Shown: positions 1 through 8,903, counted from the first letter of the stretch. The stretch: DNA of 64,000 nt from Aromatoleum bremense (GCF_017894365.1 NZ_CP059467.1:1488001-1552000), one strand, 5' to 3'. Program-made: numbers and translations. The notes: a model not told the origin generated them from the letters alone.

Positions 1-2
1 TC

Positions 3-725
3 GAGCTCGAGATGGTCACGCCCTCCGGTCCCGACGGCCTGATCACGACATCGGACGTGCAGCGGGTCGCGAAGATCCTCGCGGATGTGGGGCCGCCGGA
101 GATCCTGCGCGGCGTGCGGCGGGCGATGGCGCGCAACATGACGCTCGCACAGAACGAAGTGGCCGGGGCGACGGTCGTCGACGACGCCGACATCGACGCG
201 TGGCTGCCGGACAGCGACGTCACGATCCGCCTCGTGCGCGCGCTGGTCGCGGGCTGCCGCGCCGAGCCGGCGCTCAACGCGTGGTACGAGAGCCACACCA
301 TGGGACGCCGCGTGCTGGCGAAGATCGACGTCGGCATCGCGATCGACCTCGCGGAGGGGCTGTTCGTGCCGGTATTGCGCGACGTCGCCAACCGCGACGC
401 CAACGACCTGCGCCGCGGCCTGGACCGCATGCGCGCCGACGTCATCGCGCGCAAGATCCCGGCCGACGAACTGCGCGGCAACACGATCACCCTGTCGAAC
501 TTCGGCATGATCGCCGGCAAGTACGCGGCGCCGATCGTCATGCCGCCGACCGTGGCGATCCTCGGCGCCGGCCGCGTGCACCAGCAGGTGCTCGCGATCG
601 ATGGCGCACCGGCCGTGCGCCGCGTGCTGCCGCTGAGCCTCACGTTCGACCACCGCGTCGTGACCGGCGGCGAAGCGGCCCGCTTCCTGGCCGCGGTGAT
701 CGCGGACCTCGCGCTGCCGGAGTGA
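3..725 (+). CDS. 2-oxoacid dehydrogenase E2 acyltransferase, C-terminal part (cut by window edge)
   Basis: This is the acyltransferase core of a dihydrolipoamide acyltransferase (E2), which moves an acyl group from lipoyl-lysine to CoA inside a 2-oxoacid dehydrogenase complex. The frame is open at the window edge, so the start and any lipoyl domain lie outside. The first 20 or so visible residues (VTPSGPDGLITTSDV) look like the end of a peripheral subunit-binding domain. The catalytic domain follows and ends in DHRVVTGGEAARF, which carries the active-site His of the family. The substrate class (pyruvate, acetoin, branched-chain) cannot be read from this fragment. It stops 2 bp before the convergent ycaO stop, with no room for a separate terminator. 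Confidence 0.88.
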   Translation, partial: ELEMVTPSGPDGLITTSDVQRVAKILADVGPPEILRGVRRAMARNMTLAQNEVAGATVVDDADIDAWLPDSDVTIRLVRALVAGCRAEPALNAWYESHTMGRRVLAKIDVGIAIDLAEGLFVPVLRDVANRDANDLRRGLDRMRADVIARKIPADELRGNTITLSNFGMIAGKYAAPIVMPPTVAILGAGRVHQQVLAIDGAPAVRRVLPLSLTFDHRVVTGGEAARFLAAVIADLALPE

Positions 726-727
726 CT

Positions 728-2494
728 TCAGGACGCCGGCGCGTTGCCGTGCAGCTTGCCGTAGGCGGCAAGCAGGCGCTGGTGCATGTCGCTGCCGGCG
801 AGGTTCAGCCCGAGCGCGGGCTGGTCGAAGAAGCGCAGTTCGCCGTCGAGCAGCGCGCTGGCCTGGCGCAGCGTGTCGGCGCCGTAGAGGCTGTGCAGCG
901 CGGACGCGTAACGCCCGCCGTCGCTGTCGCTGTCCTCTTCGTCGAGCTTCAGCAGGCATTCGACGCAACGGTAGACGCGGCGCCGTGCCGCGTCGATCTG
1001 ACCGAAATGGCGGATCCACTCGCAGCCTTCGGCGATCGCGTCCTCGTCGCCGACCGCGAGCGCCAGCAGCGTCTTCAGCTCGCCGACGCGCAGATCCTGC
1101 CAGAACGCGTCGTCGCCCGGCGCCAGCCCGATCAGCGCCGCGACCAGGCGCTCGTCGGCGAGACCGCTGTCGTTGAGCGTGTCGAGCAGCTCGCCGCATT
1201 CGTCGTCGTCGAGCTCGGACAGGTGCAGGATCGCTTCGCGGATGTCGTTGGCGACGCTGTTGTTCTCGAATTCCAGCTCGTCGATCGGGTAGATCTCCGA
1301 CATGCCGGGGACGAGAATCCGGCATGCATAGACGCCGAGATGCGTGAAATCGGCGACGTAGATGTCGCGGCCGTCGGCGTGCAGACGGTCGACGAGCCAC
1401 GCGTAGTCCTCGGCGGTCGTGGTGCCGAAGTTCCAGTCGTGGAACGCGAAATCCGGCTGCGTGCCGAGGAAGTTCCAGCTGATGATGCCGCTCGAGTCGA
1501 CGAAGTGGATCTCGATGTTCGGCGAGCTGGCGATTTCGTCGAGGTCGAAGCCGGGTTCGGGGAAGCCGCCGAGCGCGTCGAGCGCGCGCCCCTGCAGCAG
1601 TTCGGTGAGCGCCCGCTCGAGCGCGATCTCGAAGCGCGGGTGGGCGCCGAAGCTCGAGAAGCAGCCCTGGTCGTGCGGATGCAGCAGCGTCACGTTCATC
1701 ACCGGGAATTGCCCGCCGAGCGAGGCGTCCTTGACGAGGATGCCGAAGCCGGCCGCGCGCAGCCCGGCAATGCCGGCGGCGATGCGCGGATAGCGCGCGA
1801 TGACTTCCTCCGGCACGTCGGGCAGGCACAGCCCTTCGCTGATGATGCGGAACTTGATGTGGCGCTCGAAGATTTCCGACAGCGCCTGGGTGCGCGCCTC
1901 GGCCGGCGTGTTGCCGGCGGACATGCCGTTGCTGACGTAAAGGTTGCCGATGATGTTGACCGGGAAATGGACAACCGCGTCGTCGCGCAGGCGCACGTAC
2001 GGAATCGCGCAGATGCCGCGCTCGGCGTTGCCGGAATTGAAGTCGACGAGCGCAGCCGCGTGGATGCTGCCGTTCGGGTTGTAGAACTTCTGCAGCGCCG
2101 GCGTCAGCAGCGCTGCCGGCCATTGGCCATCGGCGCCGTGCTCGAACCACCGCTCCTGCGGGTAATGCACGAAACCGCGCCCCCCTTCGGCCAGGGCGCG
2201 CTCGGCATACTGTTCGCCGAGGTAGTAGTGGTTCCAGAAGTAGTTGCACGACAGGCGCTCGAAATACTCGCCGAGCGCACTGGCGAGCGCCGCGAGCTTC
2301 GAGGCACCCTTGCCGTTCGTGAACATCAGCGGGCAGTCGCGGTCGCGCACATGCACCGACCAGACGCCATCGACCGGATTGAGCCACGAGCGCTCCTCGA
2401 TGTGGAAACCGGCGGCTTCGAGCCGGGCCTGCATCGTGCCGATCGAGGATTCGAGCGAGGCATCCTTGCCCGCGATGAAGCTTTCTGATTGCAT
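728..2494 (-). CDS. ycaO: YcaO-domain protein, E. coli YcaO type
   Basis: 588 residues, almost the same length as E. coli YcaO (586), which is linked to RimO-dependent methylthiolation of ribosomal protein S12. YcaO domains use ATP to activate backbone amides. Visible ATP-site segments are the S-x-x-x-E-x-x-ER pattern near residues 72-80 and SNGMSAGNTPAEA at 188-200 followed by ALSEIFER. The C-terminal ~170 residues are acidic and helical, as in the E. coli protein. The frame stays open upstream, but the ATG at 2494 gives the N-terminus expected for the family (MQSESFIAGKDASLE). No precursor peptide or dehydrogenase gene lies beside it, so a role in thiazole/oxazole peptide synthesis is unlikely. 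The exact role of this family is still only partly known. Confidence 0.9.
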   Translation of the reverse strand: MQSESFIAGKDASLESSIGTMQARLEAAGFHIEERSWLNPVDGVWSVHVRDRDCPLMFTNGKGASKLAALASALGEYFERLSCNYFWNHYYLGEQYAERALAEGGRGFVHYPQERWFEHGADGQWPAALLTPALQKFYNPNGSIHAAALVDFNSGNAERGICAIPYVRLRDDAVVHFPVNIIGNLYVSNGMSAGNTPAEARTQALSEIFERHIKFRIISEGLCLPDVPEEVIARYPRIAAGIAGLRAAGFGILVKDASLGGQFPVMNVTLLHPHDQGCFSSFGAHPRFEIALERALTELLQGRALDALGGFPEPGFDLDEIASSPNIEIHFVDSSGIISWNFLGTQPDFAFHDWNFGTTTAEDYAWLVDRLHADGRDIYVADFTHLGVYACRILVPGMSEIYPIDELEFENNSVANDIREAILHLSELDDDECGELLDTLNDSGLADERLVAALIGLAPGDDAFWQDLRVGELKTLLALAVGDEDAIAEGCEWIRHFGQIDAARRRVYRCVECLLKLDEEDSDSDGGRYASALHSLYGADTLRQASALLDGELRFFDQPALGLNLAGSDMHQRLLAAYGKLHGNAPAS

Positions 2495-2755
2495 GGGTAC
2501 GTCCTGCTGAGTGCTGCGTGACAAGGAGAAGAAAAGCCCGCGGGCGCCGCCCGGGAGAGATTGCGGCGGGAGCGGGCCCGCGGAGGCCCCGCATTCTGGC
2601 GTGCTTGGCGACGCTCTACAATGAAAAGCCGATCCGGCCCGCCAGCCGTGCGTTTTGGCGCCTGTCGGCAAGGGCCGATAATCACTGCGGCGACCGATCG
2701 GGACGCGCTGCGCTCAACCGGCGGTTCGAGCCCCCAACCTGCATGAGGGACAAGC

Positions 2756-3538
2756 ATGAATTACGAGACGATCCTTTACGACATGAAGGACGGCATCGCC
2801 GAGATCCGACTGAACCGCCCGCACCGGCTCAACGCCGTGACCCGGCAGCTGTATGACGAACTCAACGCGGCGCTGAGCCGCGCCGAAGCCGACGCGCAGG
2901 CGCGCGTCGTGCTGCTCACCGGAGAAGGCCGCGCGTTCTGCGTCGGCGCCGACCTCAAGGAACACAAGGCGGGCCGCACGCCGTTCGAGCGCCGCCAGTA
3001 CCTGCAGGGCGAGCAGAAAGTGTGCAAGCGCCTGCTGCAGCTCGGCAAACCGGTGATCGCCGCGGTCAACGGCTTCGCGCTCGGCGCCGGGGCCGAGATG
3101 GCGATCGCGTCCGACTTCGTGCTGATGGCCGAAAGCGCGCAGATCGGCCTGCCGGAAATCTCGATCGGCAACTTCCTCGGCGGCGGCGTCACCTACCTGC
3201 TGCCGCGCCTGGTCGGGCTGGCGAAAGCGCGCGAACTGGTATTCCTCGGCGAGCGCATCGGCGGCGCGGAAGCCGTGCGCATCGGGCTCGCGAACCGCGC
3301 GCTGCCCGACGAAGGCTTCCTCGACGCCGCGCGCGACTTCGCACGCCGGATCGCGGGCAAGGCGCCGTTCTCGATGCAGCTCGCGAAGGAGCAGCTGAAC
3401 ATGGCAGCCGAGCGCACGCTCGACGCCGCCTTGACTGCCGAGCTCGAAGGCATGATGTTCGTCGGCACGACGCGCGACTGGCAGGAGGGCGTGGACGCTT
3501 TCGCCGACAAACGCACGCCCGTTTTCAGGGGAGAATGA
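2756..3538 (+). CDS. Enoyl-CoA hydratase/isomerase family protein (crotonase)
   Basis: 260 residues, the usual crotonase length. The two oxyanion-hole segments are visible: CVGADLKEH around residues 62-70 and GFALGAGAE around 106-114. Both glutamates used by true hydratases appear to be present (E114, and E134 in LPEISIG), so hydration of an enoyl-CoA is chemically possible. The stop is 1 bp before the start of the NDP-forming acyl-CoA synthetase, so the two are very likely co-transcribed and act on the same acyl-CoA. A similar pairing is known for FerA/FerB, which activate and cleave ferulate in Sphingobium, but substrate assignment here is inference. Fatty or aromatic acid catabolism is equally possible. 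Confidence 0.88.
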   Translation: MNYETILYDMKDGIAEIRLNRPHRLNAVTRQLYDELNAALSRAEADAQARVVLLTGEGRAFCVGADLKEHKAGRTPFERRQYLQGEQKVCKRLLQLGKPVIAAVNGFALGAGAEMAIASDFVLMAESAQIGLPEISIGNFLGGGVTYLLPRLVGLAKARELVFLGERIGGAEAVRIGLANRALPDEGFLDAARDFARRIAGKAPFSMQLAKEQLNMAAERTLDAALTAELEGMMFVGTTRDWQEGVDAFADKRTPVFRGE

Positions 3539-3539
3539 G

Positions 3540-5723
3540 ATGGACCTCGCCCCGCCCTTGCCCAGAACCAGCCCGCTGCACGATTTCCTCGCCCCCGGCT
3601 CGATCGCGATCATCGGCGCCTCGACCGACCCCACCAAGCGCGGCTACAAGGCGATGGTCGGGCTGATCAAGGATGGCTACCCGGGCGCGATCTACCCGAT
3701 CAACCCGAAGGTGGACAATGTGCTCGGCGTTAGGACCTACGCGACGCTCGACGACGTCCCCGGCCCGGTGGACCTGGCGCTGATCTGCACGCCGGCCGCG
3801 ACGGTGCCGGGCCTCGTCGCCGATTGCGGCCGGAAAGGCGTCAAGGGCGCGGCCATCCTCGCGAGCGGTTTCCGCGAGACCGGCCCGGCCGGCGCGCGGC
3901 TCGAACAGCAGGTGCTGGCCGCGGCGCGCGAAGGCGGCGTGCGCATCATCGGGCCCAACACCTCGGGCATGTTCAATCTGCACAAGAAGGTCAATCTGCT
4001 CGCACTGGCGAACGTCAAGCCGGGCAACATCGGCTTCATCTCGCAGTCCGGCAACATGCTGCTGTCGCTGGTGCTCGAAGCCGAGCACAACGGCCATGTC
4101 GGTTTCAGCACCTATGTCGGTCCGGGCAACCAGACCGATATCGGCTTCAACGACTATCTGCGCTACCTCGGCGAGGACCCGGACACGCGGGTCGCGACGT
4201 TCTACGTCGAAGGCTTCCGCGACGGCCAGCGCTTCCTGCACAACGCGCGCGAGATCACCGCCGTCAAGCCGGTCGTCGTGTACAAATCCGGCGCGACCGA
4301 GCAGGGCAAGAAAGCGGCGAGTTCCCATACCGGCGCGCTCGCCGGCAGCTACGCGATGACGGTCGACCTGCTGCGCCAGGTCGGCGTCAGCGTCGTGCAG
4401 CATTCCAACGAGATCCTGCCGGTCGCCGAAGGGCTGGGCCTGTTGCAGCAGGCGCCGGGCAAGCGCGTGGCGGTGGTCTCGGACGGCGGCGGCCAGGCGA
4501 CGATCGCCTCCGACCGCCTCGTCGAAGCGGGGCTGGAGCTCGCGGAACTGGGCGAAGCGACGAAAAAGCGCCTCGGCGCGATCCTGCTGCCGCAGGCTTC
4601 GCTGGTGAACCCGGTGGACGTGGCCGGCAGCAGCGACGCCAACCCTGCGCTGCTTGCCGACTGCATGGCGATCGTCGCCGACGATGACAACGTCGACGCG
4701 GTGTTCCTCGTCGGCATGTTCGGCGGCTACCACATCCGCTTCGCCGAGGACCTGCTGGGCGGCGAAATGCGCGGCGCCGAGTCGATGATCGAGCTCGCCC
4801 GCCGGATCGACAAGCCGGTCGTGGTGTATAGCCTCTACGCGCCGGTCAAGCCCCCCGCGCTGCGCCGCCTGCACGAAGCGGGCCTGCCGGTGTACACATC
4901 GATCGAATACGCGGTGCGCGTCCTCGCGGCGCTCGGCGAACGCGGCGTGTATCTCAGGGATGCCGCAAGCCAGGCGCCGCTGCCGGCAATGGTGCCGAAC
5001 GACACGACGCAGGCGATCTTCGCCGCCGCCCAGGCGGAGGCCCGCGACCTGTTCGAGTTCGAAGCCAAGGCGCTGTTGCGGGCGCACGGCGTCGCCGTGC
5101 CGTCCGAAGCGCTGGTCCACGATATCGACGAGCTCGACGAGATCGCCGCCCGCTTCGGCGACCAGGCGCTCGTGATGAAGGTCGTGTCGAAGGACATCCT
5201 GCACAAGTCCGACGCCGGCGGCGTCAGGCTGAACCTGCGCGGCAGGGCGGCCTTGCGCGAAGCCTTCGACCAGATCATCGGCTCCTGCCATGCGTACAAG
5301 CCCGCCGCCGACATCAAGGGCGTGCTGGTCACGCCGATGGCGCGCAAGGGCACCGAAGTCATCATCGGCGTCAGCCGCGATCCGATCTTCGGCCCGGTGC
5401 TGATGTTCGGCCTCGGCGGCATATTCGTCGAGATCCTCGAAGACGTCGCCTTCCGCGCGATTCCGCTGTCGCGTTATGCCGCCCGCTCGATGGTCGATCA
5501 GATCAGGGCGCGCAGGATCCTCGAGGGCGCGCGCGGCGAAGCGGCCGTCGACAAGGAAGCGCTCGTCGACCTGCTGCTGAAGGTGTCGAGCATCGTCGCC
5601 GCCTATCCGCAGCTCGCCGAGCTCGATCTCAACCCGGTCATCCTCTACGAGGACGGGTACGCGATCGTCGACGCGCGCGTGATCGTCAACCAGGCCGTGC
5701 TGAACCCGAAGGACGATGCCTGA
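3540..5723 (+). CDS. NDP-forming acyl-CoA synthetase (fused alpha and beta domains)
   Basis: 727 residues. The N-terminal CoA-binding Rossmann domain starts near IAIIGASTDPTKRG (about 22-35). Succinyl-CoA-synthetase-like middle domains carry SSHTGALAGS (about 262-271), whose His is the phosphorylated residue of the family. The C-terminal ~230 residues form an ATP-grasp domain containing LHKSDAGGVRL. Such enzymes make an acyl-CoA from acid, CoA and ATP with release of ADP, or run in reverse to form ATP. The gene directly follows a crotonase, suggesting activation of a carboxylic acid that the crotonase then processes. The sequence alone does not show the substrate; acetate, phenylpropenoid acids and dicarboxylates are known in this family. 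Confidence 0.9.
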   Translation: MDLAPPLPRTSPLHDFLAPGSIAIIGASTDPTKRGYKAMVGLIKDGYPGAIYPINPKVDNVLGVRTYATLDDVPGPVDLALICTPAATVPGLVADCGRKGVKGAAILASGFRETGPAGARLEQQVLAAAREGGVRIIGPNTSGMFNLHKKVNLLALANVKPGNIGFISQSGNMLLSLVLEAEHNGHVGFSTYVGPGNQTDIGFNDYLRYLGEDPDTRVATFYVEGFRDGQRFLHNAREITAVKPVVVYKSGATEQGKKAASSHTGALAGSYAMTVDLLRQVGVSVVQHSNEILPVAEGLGLLQQAPGKRVAVVSDGGGQATIASDRLVEAGLELAELGEATKKRLGAILLPQASLVNPVDVAGSSDANPALLADCMAIVADDDNVDAVFLVGMFGGYHIRFAEDLLGGEMRGAESMIELARRIDKPVVVYSLYAPVKPPALRRLHEAGLPVYTSIEYAVRVLAALGERGVYLRDAASQAPLPAMVPNDTTQAIFAAAQAEARDLFEFEAKALLRAHGVAVPSEALVHDIDELDEIAARFGDQALVMKVVSKDILHKSDAGGVRLNLRGRAALREAFDQIIGSCHAYKPAADIKGVLVTPMARKGTEVIIGVSRDPIFGPVLMFGLGGIFVEILEDVAFRAIPLSRYAARSMVDQIRARRILEGARGEAAVDKEALVDLLLKVSSIVAAYPQLAELDLNPVILYEDGYAIVDARVIVNQAVLNPKDDA

Positions 5724-5944
5724 AGACGCTGACGGCCTCCATCGAGGCGCGGCGCTGCGCCGAAAACCCCGGGCGTGACGAGGATCAACGCCAAATCGCG
5801 AGCCGGGGCTTGGTATTACGGCGCAAGCCCTTACACTCCCACCCTCCGGAGGGGCCCATCGCACTGCCGGCCTGTTCGCCCCCGTACATGTTCGGCGCCC
5901 TGCGCCGGACAGTTTTTCTTCCGCAGGTTTTCAAAGGTTATTCG

Positions 5945-6451
5945 ATGCACCCCGTCCACGATGTTGATGCGCTCCTCTTGCTCGCCCTGGCCCTGTCTTC
6001 GAAACGACGGCCGGCCGAACTCGCCGAAATCATGGCCGCGGCCGATCTGATCCAGGGCGCCATTCCGTCCGAAACGAAACTGGGCGAGGCCTTTCACCGC
6101 CTCTCGACACACGGCCTGATCGGCGAGGTGGACGGCCGCTTTACGCTGACGCCGGACGCGCAGAAGATCATGGCCGGCCAGCCGAGGAAAGCCGAGACGG
6201 CAGAACGCATCTTCAATGTGCGGGAAAAGCTCTCGGCGTACGAGCCCGCGGGGAAACACGCACCGATCGTGCTCACCGAGGAGCAACTGGCGCAAGCGAT
6301 CCTCGCGCACCGCAGCGCCGGACAAGACGCGGGCAAGAACATGCTGGTGCCCAAGCCCAAACCCAAGACCGCGGACGACGACGACAAGCGTCCGGACAAG
6401 CGCCCCGGTCAATGGCGCCGGCCCTTCGCGTCGCGCAAACGCAAGGCTTGA
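5945..6451 (+). CDS. Hypothetical protein with winged-helix-like N-terminus
   Basis: 168 residues, no named family recognised. Residues 1-75 have the look of a winged-helix DNA-binding fold: helices rich in Leu and Ala, then THGLIGEVDGRFTLTPDA, which resembles a wing followed by a last helix. The C-terminal third is low in complexity and very basic (KPKPKTADDDDKRPDKR, ending SRKRKA), which could contact nucleic acid. The ATG at 5945 is chosen because AAAGG lies about 8 nt upstream; the frame stays open further upstream. It stands alone, convergent with the Tim44-domain gene. A transcription factor role is only a guess. Confidence 0.7.
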   Translation: MHPVHDVDALLLLALALSSKRRPAELAEIMAAADLIQGAIPSETKLGEAFHRLSTHGLIGEVDGRFTLTPDAQKIMAGQPRKAETAERIFNVREKLSAYEPAGKHAPIVLTEEQLAQAILAHRSAGQDAGKNMLVPKPKPKTADDDDKRPDKRPGQWRRPFASRKRKA

Positions 6452-6506
6452 AGAGTTTCGTCCTGCACAACCTGCAGAGGGAACTCGCTCGCGCGCCCGA
6501 GTCCTG

Positions 6507-7364
6507 TCAATGCGACTGCTGGATGCCGGCGACAACCCAGCCGCGGCTGCCGTCGAGGGCTTTCGCGAGATGCCACCGCTCGTCGAACTCGACCGGCGCC
6601 GCCCCCGTTTCTTCGCGGATCAGGCCGTGGAAACGTACGCTGACGAGGTGACGCTGCGCCTCCTCGGCGTAGCCGACGACCTCGGCATGCAGGTCGACCA
6701 CTTCGGTGCGCTGGACTGCGTCGCCGCGCTCCTGGATCTGCATTTGCAGCTCCGCAAACATCTCCGGCGCGACGAACTCCCGCAGGTCGTCGAGGTTGCG
6801 CGCGTCGTTCGCCGCCTGCAGCCGCACGAAGTTGAGCTTCGCCTGACGCACGAAGGCCTCCGCATCGAAACCCGCCGGAAGCATGCCGGCGCCGGAATGC
6901 GCAGCCGCCGCCACAGCCGGTGCCCCTGAAGCCTGGGCGGGCATCGCGACCGTGCCGCCGCCCGCCCCCGCTCCGGCGTACTGCATCGCCGGCGCTGTCG
7001 AGCGTTTGCGCATCACGAGACGGAAGACGGCGAAGGCGGCCATCGCCAGCAGCGCGATCATCAGGATGTTCGCAAGTCCTTCGCCCATGCCCAGATGCGA
7101 AGCGAGCGCCGCGAGACCGAGGCCTGCGGCAAGGCCGGCCAGCGGACCCATCCAGCTGTTCTTCTTCGCGGCCTGCCCCGCCGCCGCGGCGGCATTCGGG
7201 GCCGTGTCGGCGCTACGGGCCATCGGCGCGGCCGGAGCCTGCGTCGTCGCATCACGCTGGGTGCCGAAGGATTTCCCGCTGCCGAGACGTTTTGCCTCGG
7301 CGTCGGGCAGCGTCAGGCCCACGCTCAGCACGAGGGCGAAAAGGGTGAGGAAAAAGCGTTTCAT
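6507..7364 (-). CDS. Tim44-like domain protein
   Basis: 285 residues. The N-terminus is a signal peptide or signal anchor (MKRFFLTLFALVLSVGLTLPDAEA). A Gly/Ala-rich segment with further membrane stretches follows (about 75-120, including ILMIALLAMAAFAVFRLVM), then a Tim44-like domain (about 165-285) beginning FDAEAFVRQAKLNFVRLQAA. In mitochondria this fold anchors import motors to membranes; bacterial versions are widespread and mostly uncharacterised. The segment AKRLGSGKSFGTQR after the signal is typical of bacterial members. The ATG at 7364 fits a signal peptide best; the open frame upstream adds a non-signal-like extension. It probably sits at the cytoplasmic membrane. Confidence 0.85.
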   Translation of the reverse strand: MKRFFLTLFALVLSVGLTLPDAEAKRLGSGKSFGTQRDATTQAPAAPMARSADTAPNAAAAAGQAAKKNSWMGPLAGLAAGLGLAALASHLGMGEGLANILMIALLAMAAFAVFRLVMRKRSTAPAMQYAGAGAGGGTVAMPAQASGAPAVAAAAHSGAGMLPAGFDAEAFVRQAKLNFVRLQAANDARNLDDLREFVAPEMFAELQMQIQERGDAVQRTEVVDLHAEVVGYAEEAQRHLVSVRFHGLIREETGAAPVEFDERWHLAKALDGSRGWVVAGIQQSH

Positions 7365-7440
7365 GTAGCAGGCACTCCTGTGGGTGGAATTCGGGAAAAC
7401 TGCAGGGCGCGATCCGCCTTCGCGGCGCATCGATCGCCCG

Positions 7441-7746
7441 TCATGCCGCGTACGTGCGCCGGTATTGCCGCTCGAGCCGGCGCGCCGCGCCTTTCAATGC
7501 GTCGTCGATCGACTGCAGCCAGTCGCGCGCGATGGCGCTGACCACGACATCCCGCGTGCCGACCACCTTCAGTCTGACCTCGCAGCACTTGTCCGGGCTT
7601 CCGGCCTCCCGCTCCAGGTCGGACAGGCGCACGGTCGCCTGGGGAACGAGCCATGACAGGCGGCGCAGCGCAAACCGCAGCCGGGCCTCGATCACGTTCC
7701 TGAACCGCACGCCGGCAGCGCGCCCGGATTCGACATGCACCTCCAT
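7441..7746 (-). CDS. Short HPF/RaiA-like ribosome-associated protein
   Basis: 101 residues that resemble the small hibernation-factor fold (sigma-54 modulation/S30EA family): an N-terminal beta strand (MEVHVESG), a helix ending LRFALRRLSWLVPQATVRL, a central strand pair (CCEVRLKVVGTRDVVV) and a basic C-terminal helix (RRLERQYRRTY). Members bind the ribosome and stabilise idle particles. The start is well supported by AGGAGG just upstream of the ATG. It lies between the Tim44-domain gene and divergent nhaR. The family assignment rests on pattern, since these proteins are divergent. Confidence 0.65.
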   Translation of the reverse strand: MEVHVESGRAAGVRFRNVIEARLRFALRRLSWLVPQATVRLSDLEREAGSPDKCCEVRLKVVGTRDVVVSAIARDWLQSIDDALKGAARRLERQYRRTYAA

Positions 7747-7822
7747 CGCAATCCTCCTGTTGGGTGATGACCGGATGACGATAGTTCACATCGAACTTCC
7801 TTTGAAGCTTAATTTGACGTAG

Positions 7823-7837
7823 TTTTACTTCGTAAAA
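7823..7837. promoter_or_regulatory. Palindrome in the nhaR upstream region
   Basis: TTTTAC and GTAAAA form a perfect 6-bp inverted repeat around TTC, 14 bp before the nhaR start codon, in the divergent gap between nhaR and the HPF-like gene. LysR-type regulators often bind dyads here to control themselves and the divergent gene. The position fits an operator or a promoter element; the sequence does not decide which. Confidence 0.35.
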
Positions 7838-7850
7838 AAGGAAGTCCACG

Positions 7851-8738
7851 ATGCATCCCCTCAACTTTCGCCATCTCTACTATTTCTGGGTCGCGTCCAA
7901 GGAAGGCGGGATCGCACGCGCCGCGGAGCGCCTCGACATGGCCATCCAGACCGTCAGCACGCAGGTGCGGGAGCTCGAGCATTCGCTCGGCCACGCCCTT
8001 TTCCGCTCGGCGGGCCGCGGCATCGAACTCACCGAAGCCGGTGCGACCGCCGTGCGCTACGCCGAGCAGATTTTCCAGCTCGCCGAAGCGCTGCCGGAGG
8101 CGGTGCGGGAAGCGGCCGCGGAGCCCGGCATCCGGCTCAGCGTCGGCATCGCCGACAGCCTGCCGAAGCTCGCGGTGCGGCACCTGCTGCAGCCGGCGGT
8201 GCAGACTCCCGGCCTGCGGCTGCTGTGCCACGAAAGCAGCTTCGACGATCTGCTCGCCGACCTCGCCCGTCACCGGCTCGACGTCGTGCTCGCCGACCGC
8301 CCGGCACCGACGAATCCGAACCTCAGGGTGTTCAGCCATCGCCTCGGAAAAGCTTCGCTCGCGTGGTATGCGCCGGCGACGCTGCTCGACGGTCGCGAAG
8401 GCGACTTCCCGGCCTGCCTCGCGCATTTGCCGCTGCTGCTGCCGACGACCCACTCCGCAGTGCGGGCGCGGCTCGACGACTGGCTCGCGCGGCACGGAAT
8501 CCGCCCGAGGATCGTCGGGGAATTCGAGGACAGCGCGCTCCTCGCCACCTTCGGCGAAAGCGGGCTGGGCGCTTTCCCGGCACCCGAATGGTCGTTCGAC
8601 GAACTGCCGCGGGCACGCGGACTCACGCTGCTCGGGCGCTGCCCCGACGTCGTCGAACATTTCTATGCAATCCTCGCGCACCGCAAGGTCGAACACCCGG
8701 TGGTGCGCAAACTGCTGCTTCCCGCCGAGCGGTCCTGA
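7851..8738 (+). CDS. nhaR: LysR-family transcriptional activator, NhaR type
   Basis: 295 residues with a LysR winged helix-turn-helix at the N-terminus (about 8-65), opening NFRHLYYFWVASKEGG, closely like E. coli NhaR (NYNHLYYFWHVYKEGS). The rest matches the LysR effector-binding domain, and several NhaR-like stretches recur (LSVGIADSLPKLAVRHLL, LDVVLADRPAP, IVGEFEDSALL). NhaR activates the Na+/H+ antiporter gene nhaA in response to Na+, and in E. coli also osmC and pga. Here no antiporter gene is nearby; the divergent neighbour is an HPF-like gene. An AAGGAAG ribosome site precedes the ATG. The inducer in this organism is unknown. Confidence 0.88.
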   Translation: MHPLNFRHLYYFWVASKEGGIARAAERLDMAIQTVSTQVRELEHSLGHALFRSAGRGIELTEAGATAVRYAEQIFQLAEALPEAVREAAAEPGIRLSVGIADSLPKLAVRHLLQPAVQTPGLRLLCHESSFDDLLADLARHRLDVVLADRPAPTNPNLRVFSHRLGKASLAWYAPATLLDGREGDFPACLAHLPLLLPTTHSAVRARLDDWLARHGIRPRIVGEFEDSALLATFGESGLGAFPAPEWSFDELPRARGLTLLGRCPDVVEHFYAILAHRKVEHPVVRKLLLPAERS

Positions 8739-8746
8739 CATTCGAT

Positions 8747-8797
8747 CCCCGAGACGTTCGCTTCCCCGAGACGTTCGCTTCCCCGAGACGTTCGCTT
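8747..8797. repeat. Three exact tandem copies of a 17-bp unit
   Basis: The unit CCCCGAGACGTTCGCTT repeats three times without a mismatch, beginning 8 bp after the nhaR stop codon. The unit length is not a multiple of three and no gene covers it. It could be a site of slipped-strand copy change or a cluster of protein-binding sites upstream of the methyltransferase gene. Confidence 0.9.
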
Positions 8798-8903
8798 CCA
8801 ATTCCGCGTTGATTCCGCAATTCAGCTGTGCCAGATTGAACCTCCGCACTTTCGCCTGCATCGATTCCGGGACGCGTGCCCGGGCATTTCAGGAGGAATC
8901 GTC

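Noticed and set aside
200..2488. Long Arg/Ala-rich open frame across the E2 gene and antisense to ycaO
   Set aside because: Composition is that of an out-of-frame GC-rich shadow, and both real genes match known families.
2720..2745. GGTTCGAGCCCCCAACC, resembling a tRNA T-arm
   Set aside because: No acceptor stem, anticodon arm or D-arm can be folded around it.
8747..8797. Repeat array as a CRISPR
   Set aside because: Units are directly adjacent with no spacers and too short.
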